Assembly (NCBI GenBank): GCA_025355645.1
Contig: JANXZG010000028.1
Location: 1 to 45,867, forward strand
Origin: Gammaproteobacteria bacterium
GTDB lineage: Bacteria; Pseudomonadota; Gammaproteobacteria; Steroidobacterales; Steroidobacteraceae
Direction of reading: 5' to 3'
DNA: 45,867 nucleotides
The notes under the pieces were generated by a model. The model worked only from the letters and a program-made list of their open reading frames with translations. It made no database searches and was not told the DNA's origin. Of this stretch, positions 7,820 through 15,611 are shown in pieces. Both the position numbers and the translations under genes were made by a program. How positions within the stretch are numbered: position 1 is the stretch's first letter; every line of letters begins with the position of its first letter.

Positions 7820-9033
7820 GCGGAAGCGCCCGTGACGCCCGAAGGTCCGGCCGTGCCGGCATCGATCGTGGCAAGCGCCGCGGCCATGCCGGCAGCAACG
7901 TCCACGACAGCCCCCAGCGAGCGGATCGCGCCCCCTAGGGCGCTGATCGCGACTACGGCATAGAGCGGGCGCGCCGTGGGCCCCATGTGACCGATGCGTA
8001 GGAGCTTGCCCTGCGTCTCGCCGCGGCCGGAGGAGAACATGACGCCGTAGCGCGCGCGTACCGTGGCGCGGATCGCCGCATCGTCGAGCCCTGCAGGAAT
8101 CCGCACCGCGGTCGTCGTCGGTGAGGCAAAGCGCTCCGACACCGGCCACAGCGCAAGGCCCATCGCCTGCACGCCGGCGCGGCAGGCGGCGGCGGTCAGC
8201 GCGTGGCGTTCCCACACCTTTTCCGGCCCCTCGCCGAGGTACAGGTCGAGCGCGGCGTCGAGGCCGTTGATCTCGGCGACCGACGGCGTGAACGGGAACG
8301 GTCGGTCGCGTCGCCAGGCTTCCTCCCAGTCGAGGATGCTGAGGATCGAATCGCGCGGAGCGGCGGGGTTCGCTTTCATCTTCTGCCAGGCACGCGGGCT
8401 CACGCCCACGAGCGAGAGGGCCGGCGGGCAGCCAAGGCACTTGTTCGGCCCCGTCACGAAGAGGTCCGCGTGGCAGTTCTCGGGACCTATGTCCATGCCC
8501 GCCCAGGAGGAGACCGCATCGACCAGCAGGCACGCGCCGTGGGCTGCGGCCATGCGGCCTATCTCGGCGACCGGGTTGATCGTGCCGGATGGCGTGTCGT
8601 GGTGGCAGACGGCGATGATGCGGATATCGGGCCGGGATTTCAGCATGGCCGCGACGCTCGCCGGGTCGATGACTTCGTTGTACGGCACGCGAATCTCGAG
8701 GAGTTCCCTGCAGTAGCGCTTCGCCCAGAAGCCAAATCCCGCGCCATAGACGCCGGACACGAGGTTCAGCACCACATCATCTGCCGCGATCAGCGAGGCG
8801 GCTCCCGCCTCCAGCGCGAGGACCGGCTCGCCCTGCAGTATCACCGGCATGTGCGGCGTGCGCAGCGCACTGCGCAGCTTCTGCGTTACTCTCTCGTAGA
8901 ATCCCTGGAATGCGGGATCATAGTCGTACATCACCGGCTTTCCGAGCCCGCGCAGCACCTGCGGGTAGGCATCGACCGGCCCGGTCGTCAGCGTGAAGGT
9001 CGGATCCTCGTCCGGCTTGATCGACAGTGTCAT
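7816..9033 (-). CDS. ppaT: Pyridoxamine-pyruvate transaminase
   Basis: A 405-residue class V (fold type I) aminotransferase. The pattern TLTTGPVDAYPQVLRGLG, YDYDPAFQ, GEPVLALEAGAASLI, SGVYGAGFGFWAKRY, HHDTPSGTINP, FVTGPNKCLG (Lys198 as the cofactor-type lysine) and FSSGRGETQGKLLRIGHMGPT matches, from memory, the M. loti enzyme (EC 2.6.1.30). That enzyme transfers the amino group of pyridoxamine to pyruvate, giving pyridoxal and alanine, and uses free pyridoxamine as substrate rather than PLP as bound cofactor. It lies 30 bases after the second permease gene with a GGGAGG site before ATG 9033, and its stop overlaps the amidohydrolase start. The C-terminal tail (about 20 residues, AGTAGPSGVTGASA) is an extra. 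Alanine-glyoxylate aminotransferase is the nearest alternative. Confidence 0.88.
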   Translation of the reverse strand: MTLSIKPDEDPTFTLTTGPVDAYPQVLRGLGKPVMYDYDPAFQGFYERVTQKLRSALRTPHMPVILQGEPVLALEAGAASLIAADDVVLNLVSGVYGAGFGFWAKRYCRELLEIRVPYNEVIDPASVAAMLKSRPDIRIIAVCHHDTPSGTINPVAEIGRMAAAHGACLLVDAVSSWAGMDIGPENCHADLFVTGPNKCLGCPPALSLVGVSPRAWQKMKANPAAPRDSILSILDWEEAWRRDRPFPFTPSVAEINGLDAALDLYLGEGPEKVWERHALTAAACRAGVQAMGLALWPVSERFASPTTTAVRIPAGLDDAAIRATVRARYGVMFSSGRGETQGKLLRIGHMGPTARPLYAVVAISALGGAIRSLGAVVDVAAGMAAALATIDAGTAGPSGVTGASA

Positions 9034-9063
9034 TGGCGATCCTCCCTTGAGTCTTAAGATGAA

Positions 9064-9999
9064 TCAACGCTCGCCGCGGGTATACGGCGTTCCAAGGGCG
9101 CTCGGCAGCATGCTGTGCCGCCCGAACACTACCAGCACGGCCATCACGACCGCGAACGGCAGCATCTGCACGACGTCGGTCGGGATGTCGATGCCCGCCA
9201 CCTGCAGCGCGGTCGTCATCGCGAGGCTCGCGCCGAAGAGGGCCGCGCCGACCATCACCATCAGCGGCCGCCCGCGCGCCAGCATCGCCAGCACGATGCC
9301 GATCACGCCCGCCCCGCCGGTCATGAACGGCACGAAGATGCCGGCCCCAACATTGGCAAGATACGCCCCTCCGAGGCCCGCGAGGAAGCCGGTGCACAGC
9401 ACGGCGAGCGAGCGCGTGTGCACCACATCGACGCCCGCGGCATCGAGCGCGGCGGGCTGGTTGCCCGCGGCCTCGAGGCTTAAGCCGAGGTACGTCGAGC
9501 GGTACATCCACGATAAGGCAAACACCAACGCAACCGCGAGGTAGACCAGCAGGTTATGGCTGAACAGGCCCCTGCCCAACACCGGCACGTCGCGAAGCAG
9601 CGGCAGTGCGAGGACCGGGGCCGCGGCAAGGCGCGGGTAGGAGCGGCTGAACTGCACGTAATGCAGAAGCGAGGTCAAGCCTTCGGCGCCCACCGTGATC
9701 GCGATGCCGATGACGATCTGGTTCAGGCCGCGGCGGATGCACAGCAGCAGCACAATCAGCGCGGTCAGCATGCCGCCGAGGCCGCCGGCGAGATACCCCA
9801 GCCAGAACGAGCCGCTGTGGTATGCGGCGACGAACCCCGTATAGGCGCCGACCAGCATCATGCCCTCGAGCCCGATGTTCAGGACGCCCGCCTTCTCCGA
9901 CATCTGTTCGCCGAGGCCGGCGAGCAGCAGGGGCATGCCCGCCGTGACGGCGCCGTACAGGAGCGAGACCAGGAACGGTTCGGTCAGCAAACCACCCAT
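9064..9999 (-). CDS. ABC transporter permease (BMP-type importer), second subunit
   Basis: A 311-residue inner-membrane permease of the branched-chain/sugar/nucleoside type (BPD_transp_2; YufQ/BmpG-like). It has about eight to ten hydrophobic segments and typical motifs ATPLLLAGLGEQMSEKAG-like (residues 20-38), VLNIGLEGMMLVGAY and AAGNQPAALDAAGVD, the last being the loop that contacts the ATPase. It starts three bases after the other permease gene, so the two are co-translated and should form the heterodimeric channel. With the ATPase (11025-12611) and binding proteins it makes a complete importer; cargo inferred to be a B6 vitamer. Confidence 0.88.
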   Translation of the reverse strand: MGGLLTEPFLVSLLYGAVTAGMPLLLAGLGEQMSEKAGVLNIGLEGMMLVGAYTGFVAAYHSGSFWLGYLAGGLGGMLTALIVLLLCIRRGLNQIVIGIAITVGAEGLTSLLHYVQFSRSYPRLAAAPVLALPLLRDVPVLGRGLFSHNLLVYLAVALVFALSWMYRSTYLGLSLEAAGNQPAALDAAGVDVVHTRSLAVLCTGFLAGLGGAYLANVGAGIFVPFMTGGAGVIGIVLAMLARGRPLMVMVGAALFGASLAMTTALQVAGIDIPTDVVQMLPFAVVMAVLVVFGRHSMLPSALGTPYTRGER

Positions 10000-10002
10000 A
10001 GT

Positions 10003-11028
10003 TCAGGTTCCCGCCGCCTTGCGGCGCCCCTGGTCCAGGTACTCGACCAGCCCGAGGAACAGCAACAGAAGCGCGACCAGCACCAGGACAAAGTGCTGGG
10101 GCACGCCAACGCGCCGCGCCGCGCTCTCGCCGCCGACCATCAGCGCCGAAAAGAACAGCGTGAAGCCGATCACCGCATAGCCGTTGAAGCGCGCCAGGAA
10201 CACCAGCGGCACGACCAGCAGCCCGAGCGCCGGGTTCCAGTCCGCGCGCACGCTACCCCAGACCCCCAGCACTTCGACGGCGCCCGCAAGGCCGATCAGC
10301 GCCGCACTTAACGCAAAGGCGGCGATGGTGAGCCGCTCGACGCGATAGCCGGCATGCACGGCCGCAGCACGGTTTGCGCCAAGCACCTGCAGGCGCAGGC
10401 CGAACGCCGTGCGGGTCATCATCAGGTGCACGCCGACAACCGCCAGCATCGCGAGAAGGAGGCCGCTGTGGATCGTCGTGCCAAAGAGGCGCGGCAGCCG
10501 GTCATCAACGGCAAGGCTGCGCGTCTGCGGCACGGTCGTGCCGGGGTCGCGCAGCACGAGCTTGATCAGTACGTTGGCGAAGCTCGTGCCGAGGAAGCTC
10601 ATCATCAACGTCGTGATGATCTCGTTGATGCCGTAGCGGGACTTGAGCACCGCCGGCAGCAGCGACCACACGAGGCCTACCAGGCTCCCGGCGAGCATAC
10701 ACAGCACGAGCGTCACGCCGCGTGGCACGCCCCCGATCAGCGCCGGGGCGAGGGCCGCACTCGCAACCGCTGCCAGCAGGAACTGGCCGTCGCCGCCGAG
10801 GTTCCAGATGCCGGAACGGAACGCAACAATGAGGCCCGCAGCGATCAGGAGGAGCGGCGCCATCCGGGTCAGCGTCTCCTGGGCGCCGCCCCAGCGCAGC
10901 AGGCTCCGTTCCATCACGTAGCTGTAATAGCCGATCGGGTCTTTGCCCAGTACCAGCAGGATCAGGCCGCCGACGGTGAGCGCAAGCACGACCGGCACGA
11001 AGACCCTAAGCGGGCCGCGCAGGCTCAT
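10003..11028 (-). CDS. ABC transporter permease (BMP-type importer), first subunit
   Basis: A 341-residue inner-membrane permease (BPD_transp_2; YufP/BmpF-like). Hydrophobic segments run through the whole length (FVPVVLALTVGGLILLVLG near the N-terminus, HFVLVLVALLLLFLGLVEYL near the end). Family motifs include WNLGGDGQFLLAAVASA and the ATPase-contact loop VLGANRAAAVHAGY. The start overlaps the ATPase stop by four bases (ATGA), showing translational coupling. It pairs with the second permease immediately downstream. Confidence 0.88.
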   Translation of the reverse strand: MSLRGPLRVFVPVVLALTVGGLILLVLGKDPIGYYSYVMERSLLRWGGAQETLTRMAPLLLIAAGLIVAFRSGIWNLGGDGQFLLAAVASAALAPALIGGVPRGVTLVLCMLAGSLVGLVWSLLPAVLKSRYGINEIITTLMMSFLGTSFANVLIKLVLRDPGTTVPQTRSLAVDDRLPRLFGTTIHSGLLLAMLAVVGVHLMMTRTAFGLRLQVLGANRAAAVHAGYRVERLTIAAFALSAALIGLAGAVEVLGVWGSVRADWNPALGLLVVPLVFLARFNGYAVIGFTLFFSALMVGGESAARRVGVPQHFVLVLVALLLLFLGLVEYLDQGRRKAAGT

Positions 11029-12611
11029 GTCGCGCCCGCCCCGGTCATCAGGCGACGCACGCGGTCGATCGCGCCGGCGTCGTTGTCGACAATGCCAGCG
11101 AGGCGCCCGCCGAACATCACGCCAATGCGGTCGCTGATCTCGATGAGTTCATCGAGGTCGGTCGAGATCACGAGGAGCGCTACCCCACGCGCAGCGGCCG
11201 TGCCGATCCGGTCGAGCGCCAGGCGCTGGTTATGCAGGTCGAGGCCGTGGGTCGGCTTGTTAAGGATCGCGACGCGCGCCTCGGCATCCAGCTCACGCGC
11301 CAGCAGCACCTTCTGCACATTGCCTCCGGAGAGCTTGCCGGCCGGCGTCAGCGCGGACGGCGTGCGGATGTCGTTGCGCTCGATCAGCACGCGCGCATGC
11401 GCGTGGATCGCCGCCCAGTCAGTGATGCCGTGGTGCCACCAGGGCGGCGCGCCGACTTCCTTCAGCACGAGGTTGGTTGCCACCGGGAGGGCGCCGACGG
11501 TGCCCTCGCCAAGGCGGTCATCGGTCACGTACCGTACGCCGCGCCCGCGCCGCTCCGGCACACCGCCTTGCGTAATGTCGATGCCGCCGAGCTCAAGGGC
11601 GCCGCCGTGCACGGCGCGCTGACCGGCGATCATCTCGGCAAGGTGCTTCTGGCCGTTTCCATCGACCCCGGCGATACCCAACACTTCGCTGGACCACAGC
11701 TCGAAGCTGACCTTGCGCAGCGGCGTCTCGGCGAACTCTGCGCGGGTGGACGCCTCTCGCACCCGCAGCACCGGGGGTTGCGAGCGATCCACGACGGCCG
11801 GTCCGTGGATCTTGCGCCCGAGCAGTATCGCGAGCTCCGCCGCGTGTCCACCGGCCGTCGTGGCAGCTTCGCCAGCCTCAAGGCCAAACATCAGGCGGAT
11901 GATCGTCGCGGTGCGCCCGGACTCTTCCATCGCAACAAGCGCCTCGGGATCGATCCCGCCGGCGACTTTTCCCAAGCGCAGCACCGAGATGCGGTCGCCG
12001 AACTCGTAAGCTTCCCCCAACTTGTGAGTAATCAGAATCAGTGCGACGCCGCGATCGCGAAGATTGCGCATCATGCGCCCGAGATCTGCGACGCCCTGCG
12101 GCGTCAGCATCGAGGTCGGCTCGTCGAGTAGCAGCAGCTTCGCGTCGCGCCACAGCGCGCGCATGATCTCGACCTGCTGCTGTTCGCCGAGCGAGAGGCC
12201 CGCCAAGGGCGCGTCCGGGTCGAGGTGCGTGCCGAGAAGCGTGGCAAGTTCCCTGAAGCGCCGCAGTGCCGCGGCGCGCGCCAGGCGCCTGAGCCACGAG
12301 CCGCCGAGCATCAGGTTCTCGATGACGGTCAGGCTCAGCACGAGTGAAGGGCGCTGGAAAACTGTGCCGATGCCGAGCTGAATGCTGTGCCGCGGCGATG
12401 CGATGCGCAGCGGATTTCCGCCGATGATGACGGTGCCCTCGTCGGGCTGTTGCATGCCCGCGAGCACGCTGACGAGCGTCGACTTGCCCGCGCCATTCTC
12501 GCCAAGCAGCACGTGCACCTCGCCGGCGTGGAATTCGAGCGAGACCGCATCGAGGGCGACGACGCCCGGATAGCGCTTCGTGATTCCGCTGAGCGCCGCG
12601 ACGATCGACAT
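11025..12611 (-). CDS. ABC transporter double ATPase (BMP-type importer)
   Basis: A 528-residue fusion of two ABC ATPase domains, the standard form for sugar/nucleoside importers of this class (YufO/BmpE-like). The N-terminal domain is complete: Walker A GENGAGKST (37-45), signature LSLGEQQQVE, Walker B LLLLDEPTSML. The C-terminal domain is degenerate, with GIAGVDGNGQ in the P-loop position, signature LSGGNVQKV and ILNKPTHGLD in place of Walker B, so it probably does not hydrolyse ATP well; such asymmetry is common in the family. The gene lies 11 bases after the BMP copy B gene and overlaps the first permease gene. It would energise import through the two permeases. Confidence 0.88.
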   Translation of the reverse strand: MSIVAALSGITKRYPGVVALDAVSLEFHAGEVHVLLGENGAGKSTLVSVLAGMQQPDEGTVIIGGNPLRIASPRHSIQLGIGTVFQRPSLVLSLTVIENLMLGGSWLRRLARAAALRRFRELATLLGTHLDPDAPLAGLSLGEQQQVEIMRALWRDAKLLLLDEPTSMLTPQGVADLGRMMRNLRDRGVALILITHKLGEAYEFGDRISVLRLGKVAGGIDPEALVAMEESGRTATIIRLMFGLEAGEAATTAGGHAAELAILLGRKIHGPAVVDRSQPPVLRVREASTRAEFAETPLRKVSFELWSSEVLGIAGVDGNGQKHLAEMIAGQRAVHGGALELGGIDITQGGVPERRGRGVRYVTDDRLGEGTVGALPVATNLVLKEVGAPPWWHHGITDWAAIHAHARVLIERNDIRTPSALTPAGKLSGGNVQKVLLARELDAEARVAILNKPTHGLDLHNQRLALDRIGTAAARGVALLVISTDLDELIEISDRIGVMFGGRLAGIVDNDAGAIDRVRRLMTGAGAT

Positions 12612-12622
12612 GCGCCGCCGGC

Positions 12623-13675
12623 TTATTTCGCCGGCGCCGCGACCGAGGTCATCAGCGCGCGCACCCGGGCAGCATCGAAGATCGGCTCGACCGTGATCTT
12701 GCCGGCGATGATCTGAGCGCGCACCGCCTCGAGCTCGGCCCAGGTCTTGTCGGGGATGTGCGCCGTGTGCAGCAGGTGCACGGAGTCGTCGGCCAGCCGG
12801 ATCCGGTAGGCAGCCGCACCGAAGCGGTTCGCCTTCAGGTCATCGATCATCGCGGCAAACACCGGCTCGAGGTTCCAGACCACCGACGAGAGCAGGTTCC
12901 CCTTGTCGATGGGGCTCTTGTCGCCGATGACGTCGATGAACCAGACTTTGCCGCCAAGCGTCGACTGGTGCGTCTCGACGGCCTGCAGCATGCCGAAGCT
13001 CGAGCCGTCGCCCTGGCCGAAGATGACGTCGGCGCCCGCCCCGATCACCTGTTCGGCCACACGACGGCCGCCCGCCGCATCGGCGTAGGCGAAAGGTCCT
13101 ATCACGGCATAGACGATGTGCACGGCGGCGTCCGTGGCGCGCACGCCCTTAGCAAACGCGGCCGACTGGGAGTTCCACGAGGGCGGCTCGCCCGAGACGA
13201 CGATGCCAACGGTATGCGTCTGCGTGGTCTTCGCGGCCAGCACGCCGGCGAGGTACGCGCCCTGGTGGCCGGACAAAGTGTAGTCGGCGACGGCGCCTGG
13301 CTTGGCTGCATTTGGGCGGTCTACAATCGCGACCGGCACGTGCTTTTCGGCGCCGATTTCCGGCGCAGCGGTGTCGAAGCCGGCGGCATGCGCGATGATC
13401 AGATCCGCACCGTCGTCGGCGAGATCGCGAAGCTGCGCATGCACGTCGCCGTAGCCTAAGCCCGTCGCCGGCATGAACTTCAGATGATAGCGCGAGGCAA
13501 CTGCTTTTGCCGCGTTAAAGCCTTGCTGGTTCCAGCCGTAGTCGTTCGGCTCCTCCGGCAGCATGATCGCCAGCGTCTTCGGCTCGGACGCAAAGAGGGC
13601 CGGCGCGCAGCCGCATGCCATCAGGACAAGGCCCAGGAGCCACGCACGGCGCCAATCACTGCGACGCATATTCAT
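12623..13675 (-). CDS. BMP-family ABC transporter substrate-binding protein (copy B)
   Basis: A 350-residue BMP/PnrA-like binding protein with an N-terminal signal peptide (WLLGLVLMACGCAPALF); the Cys residues after the hydrophobic core leave open a lipoprotein form, but the lipobox is not clear-cut. Ligand-domain motifs match copy A: LAIMLPEEPNDYGWNQQGF, ADLIIAHAAGFDTAAPEIG, VAIVDRPNAAKPGAVADY, VIFGQGDGSSFGMLQAVET. It starts inside the stop of the formyl-pyridine dehydrogenase gene (ATGA overlap) and is directly followed by the ATPase and two permeases, so it is the dedicated binding protein of this importer. Two paralogues in two operons of one regulon may differ in ligand preference. Confidence 0.87.
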   Translation of the reverse strand: MNMRRSDWRRAWLLGLVLMACGCAPALFASEPKTLAIMLPEEPNDYGWNQQGFNAAKAVASRYHLKFMPATGLGYGDVHAQLRDLADDGADLIIAHAAGFDTAAPEIGAEKHVPVAIVDRPNAAKPGAVADYTLSGHQGAYLAGVLAAKTTQTHTVGIVVSGEPPSWNSQSAAFAKGVRATDAAVHIVYAVIGPFAYADAAGGRRVAEQVIGAGADVIFGQGDGSSFGMLQAVETHQSTLGGKVWFIDVIGDKSPIDKGNLLSSVVWNLEPVFAAMIDDLKANRFGAAAYRIRLADDSVHLLHTAHIPDKTWAELEAVRAQIIAGKITVEPIFDAARVRALMTSVAAPAK

Positions 13676-14586
13676 GCCTCAAGCGCCTTGCGCACCGCCA
13701 CGAGCTTGCGCGCCCGCGCGAGCTGCAGTGACTGGACTTCCTCGGCCTTGTAGTCGTACAGGCCGCCACCGGTCTTGATGCCAAGTCGGCCGCTGGCGGT
13801 CATAGCAGCAACGACGCCGGCGACGTCCTGGCGCACGGACAGCTCGCGGTTCAGGTAGCCGGCGACGGCCGTGTAAATGTCGAGCCCGGCCATGTCCAGC
13901 AGTGCCATCGGACCCACGACGGCGAGCTTGTAGCCGATGCCCCAGGAAACGCACGCGTCGAGATCCCGCGCCTCAATGACACCCTGTTCGACGAGGTCAA
14001 GGCACTCGCGCATGACGGCATAGAGTACGCGGTTCTCGACGAAGCCGGCGACGTCCTTGCGGATCCTGATGGGCAGGTGGCCTGCCTGGCGCACGAGAGC
14101 GATCATCGCCTCGACGATGTCTGGGGCAGTCGCGGCACCGCCGATCACCTCGATCACCGGGATGATATGGGGCGGGTTCGACCAGTGCATGCCGATCACG
14201 CGCGACGGCACGCGCGTGCCGGCCTGGATCTTCGTGATCGGGATACCCGAGGTGTCGGAAGCGAGGATGCAGTCGTCGCTGACGCACGCCTCGATCTCGC
14301 GGAAAACGCGGATTTTCAAATCCAGATCCTCCGGCACAGTCTCGATCGCAACGTCGGCGTTCTGCACACACTGCGGAAGCGATGCCTCGATCCGGATTGG
14401 CGTCGTGCCGCGATCAGCAACTCCGAGCGCGGCCAACACTCCGGCGGCGGTCGTGAAACCCTGTCCGGCCCGGTCGCGCTTTCCGGCATCGGCATCGAAG
14501 GTCGACACGGCGAAGCCTGCGCGTGCGAGCGTCGCGGCGATGCCCGGCCCCATCGTGCCAAGGCCAATAACCGCGATGTTCTTCAG
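13672..14586 (-). CDS. 5-Formyl-3-hydroxy-2-methylpyridine-4-carboxylate 5-dehydrogenase
   Basis: A 304-residue protein of the 3-hydroxyacyl-CoA dehydrogenase fold. The first ATG (14553) falls inside the NAD-binding loop. Extending upstream adds NIAVIGLGTMG, which is needed for the GxGxxG motif, back to a CTG at 14586 that overlaps the glutathione-transferase stop; this rare start is the best available. Strings such as ASDTSGIPITK, GMHWSNPPHIIPVIEVI, GFVENRVLYAVMREC and SWGIGYKLAVVGPMALLDMA match, from memory, the M. loti B6 enzyme (EC 1.2.1.100), which oxidises the 5-formyl group to give 3-hydroxy-2-methylpyridine-4,5-dicarboxylate. The context strongly supports this over a fatty-acid enzyme. 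Its stop overlaps the BMP copy B start. Confidence 0.85.
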   Translation of the reverse strand: MKNIAVIGLGTMGPGIAATLARAGFAVSTFDADAGKRDRAGQGFTTAAGVLAALGVADRGTTPIRIEASLPQCVQNADVAIETVPEDLDLKIRVFREIEACVSDDCILASDTSGIPITKIQAGTRVPSRVIGMHWSNPPHIIPVIEVIGGAATAPDIVEAMIALVRQAGHLPIRIRKDVAGFVENRVLYAVMRECLDLVEQGVIEARDLDACVSWGIGYKLAVVGPMALLDMAGLDIYTAVAGYLNRELSVRQDVAGVVAAMTASGRLGIKTGGGLYDYKAEEVQSLQLARARKLVAVRKALEA

Positions 14587-15188
14587 GACGTGGCCTTCTG
14601 GTAGGCGGGGCGTGCGGCAACGCGCGCGATCCAGCCGTTAAGCTGCGGCAGCTCCGGTAGCGTGACGGGGAACTTGAGGCAGCGCTCGACGATCGGCGCC
14701 AGGCAGATGTCGGCGATCGTGAACGCGCCGCCGGCGATCCAGTTGCGCCGCGCCGTGCTTTTTTCCAGCAGTTCGAGCTGCGTTACCAGCTCCTTGCTGT
14801 CGGCTGCCCAGCTCGGCGCACGCTCTTCCGGCTTTTTCTTCGCTTCCTTGAAGACGCCGAGGTACGGCCCATTCAGCGAGGCGAGTTGCCAGTCCATCCA
14901 GCGCTCGATGTGGGTCCGCACCGCTGGATCAGCAGGATACAAAGGCGACCCAGCCGCATGGCGGTTACAGAGGTAACGCAGGATGGTGTTCGACTCCCAC
15001 ACAACGAGGTCGCCGTCGACCAGCGTCGGCACCTTACCGCTCGGATTCATCGCGAGGTATTCCGCGGTCGCTGTGTTATTGAACTGGCGGCCGTAGTCCT
15101 CGCGCTGGAATGGAAGGCCCAGCTCCTCGAGCAGGAACAGCACTTTCTGCACGTTGCCCGACGTTGATCTACCCAGGAGTCTCAGCAT
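14583..15188 (-). CDS. Glutathione S-transferase family protein, possible isomerase
   Basis: A 201-residue GST. The N-terminal thioredoxin-like domain holds GRSTSGNVQKVLFLLEELGL and the glutathione-binding NPSGKVPTLVDGDLVVWESN (cis-Pro and Glu-Ser); the C-terminal helical domain contains GGAFTIADICLAPIVERCL. A good AGAAG-type site precedes ATG 15188. It sits between RidA and the pyridine dehydrogenase in the B6 operon and next to a gentisate-dioxygenase-like bicupin. In gentisate and related ring-cleavage pathways a GST (maleylpyruvate isomerase) isomerises the ring-opened acid, so a similar cis-trans isomerase role is plausible here. The active-site sequence is not that of known maleylpyruvate isomerases, so this is only an inference. 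Confidence 0.82.
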   Translation of the reverse strand: MLRLLGRSTSGNVQKVLFLLEELGLPFQREDYGRQFNNTATAEYLAMNPSGKVPTLVDGDLVVWESNTILRYLCNRHAAGSPLYPADPAVRTHIERWMDWQLASLNGPYLGVFKEAKKKPEERAPSWAADSKELVTQLELLEKSTARRNWIAGGAFTIADICLAPIVERCLKFPVTLPELPQLNGWIARVAARPAYQKATS

Positions 15189-15230
15189 CTTTCTTCTCCG
15201 GCGCGGCCCGCGAGGGCCCGTTGATGGTTG

Positions 15231-15611
15231 TCAGCCGCGCGGCTTGTAGGCTACCGCGTCCATTTCAATCTTGCACTCGATCGCCGCGCTCGCCTCGACC
15301 GTCGTGCGCGCAATCCGTCCCCCGGGGAAGTATTCTGCGAACACCTTGTTGTAGCGGCCGAAATTGCGCGCATCCTCCAGGTAGACCGTGATCTTGACGA
15401 CGTCTTCGAGATCCGCGCCATCCTGTTTCAGGATGCGGCGGATGCTCTCGATGGTCCAGCGCGTCTCCTCCTCGATGTTGCCGACGCACATGTTGCCCTT
15501 CTCGTCTTTGGCAACCTGGCCGGATACAAAGATGAAATCGCCGGCTCGCACGGCCGGGTGGAAGGGCAGATTGGGATTGCGCTCGCCGATCGTCGTGATG
15601 CGGTCGTTCAT
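15231..15611 (-). CDS. RidA (YjgF/YER057c/UK114) family protein
   Basis: A 126-residue RidA-fold protein, the usual family length. Family features seen: NPNLPFHPAVRAGDFIFVSG, the segment EETRWTIESIRRIL, DVVKITVYLEDARNFGRYNKVFAEYF and the end RTTVEASAA..CKIEMDAVA. The family's key Arg before TVEA is present (ARTTVEA), which in true RidA proteins supports hydrolysis of enamines and imines to ketones and ammonia. It overlaps the beta-propeller gene upstream by four bases (ATGA). In a pathway that opens a pyridine ring, imine or enamine products are expected, so a specific deaminase role is more likely than general housekeeping (inference). Confidence 0.88.
   Translation of the reverse strand: MNDRITTIGERNPNLPFHPAVRAGDFIFVSGQVAKDEKGNMCVGNIEEETRWTIESIRRILKQDGADLEDVVKITVYLEDARNFGRYNKVFAEYFPGGRIARTTVEASAAIECKIEMDAVAYKPRG

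Noticed and set aside
7820..8533. Upstream extension of the amidohydrolase reading frame
   Set aside because: It lies wholly within the transaminase gene in another frame; the GTG at 7819 gives a proper signal peptide and a GTGA overlap.
13672..14586. 3-Hydroxyacyl-CoA dehydrogenase of fatty-acid oxidation
   Set aside because: Same fold, but the HWSNPPHIIP and SWGIGYK type segments and the operon context fit the B6 formyl-pyridine dehydrogenase; no CoA-pathway genes are near.
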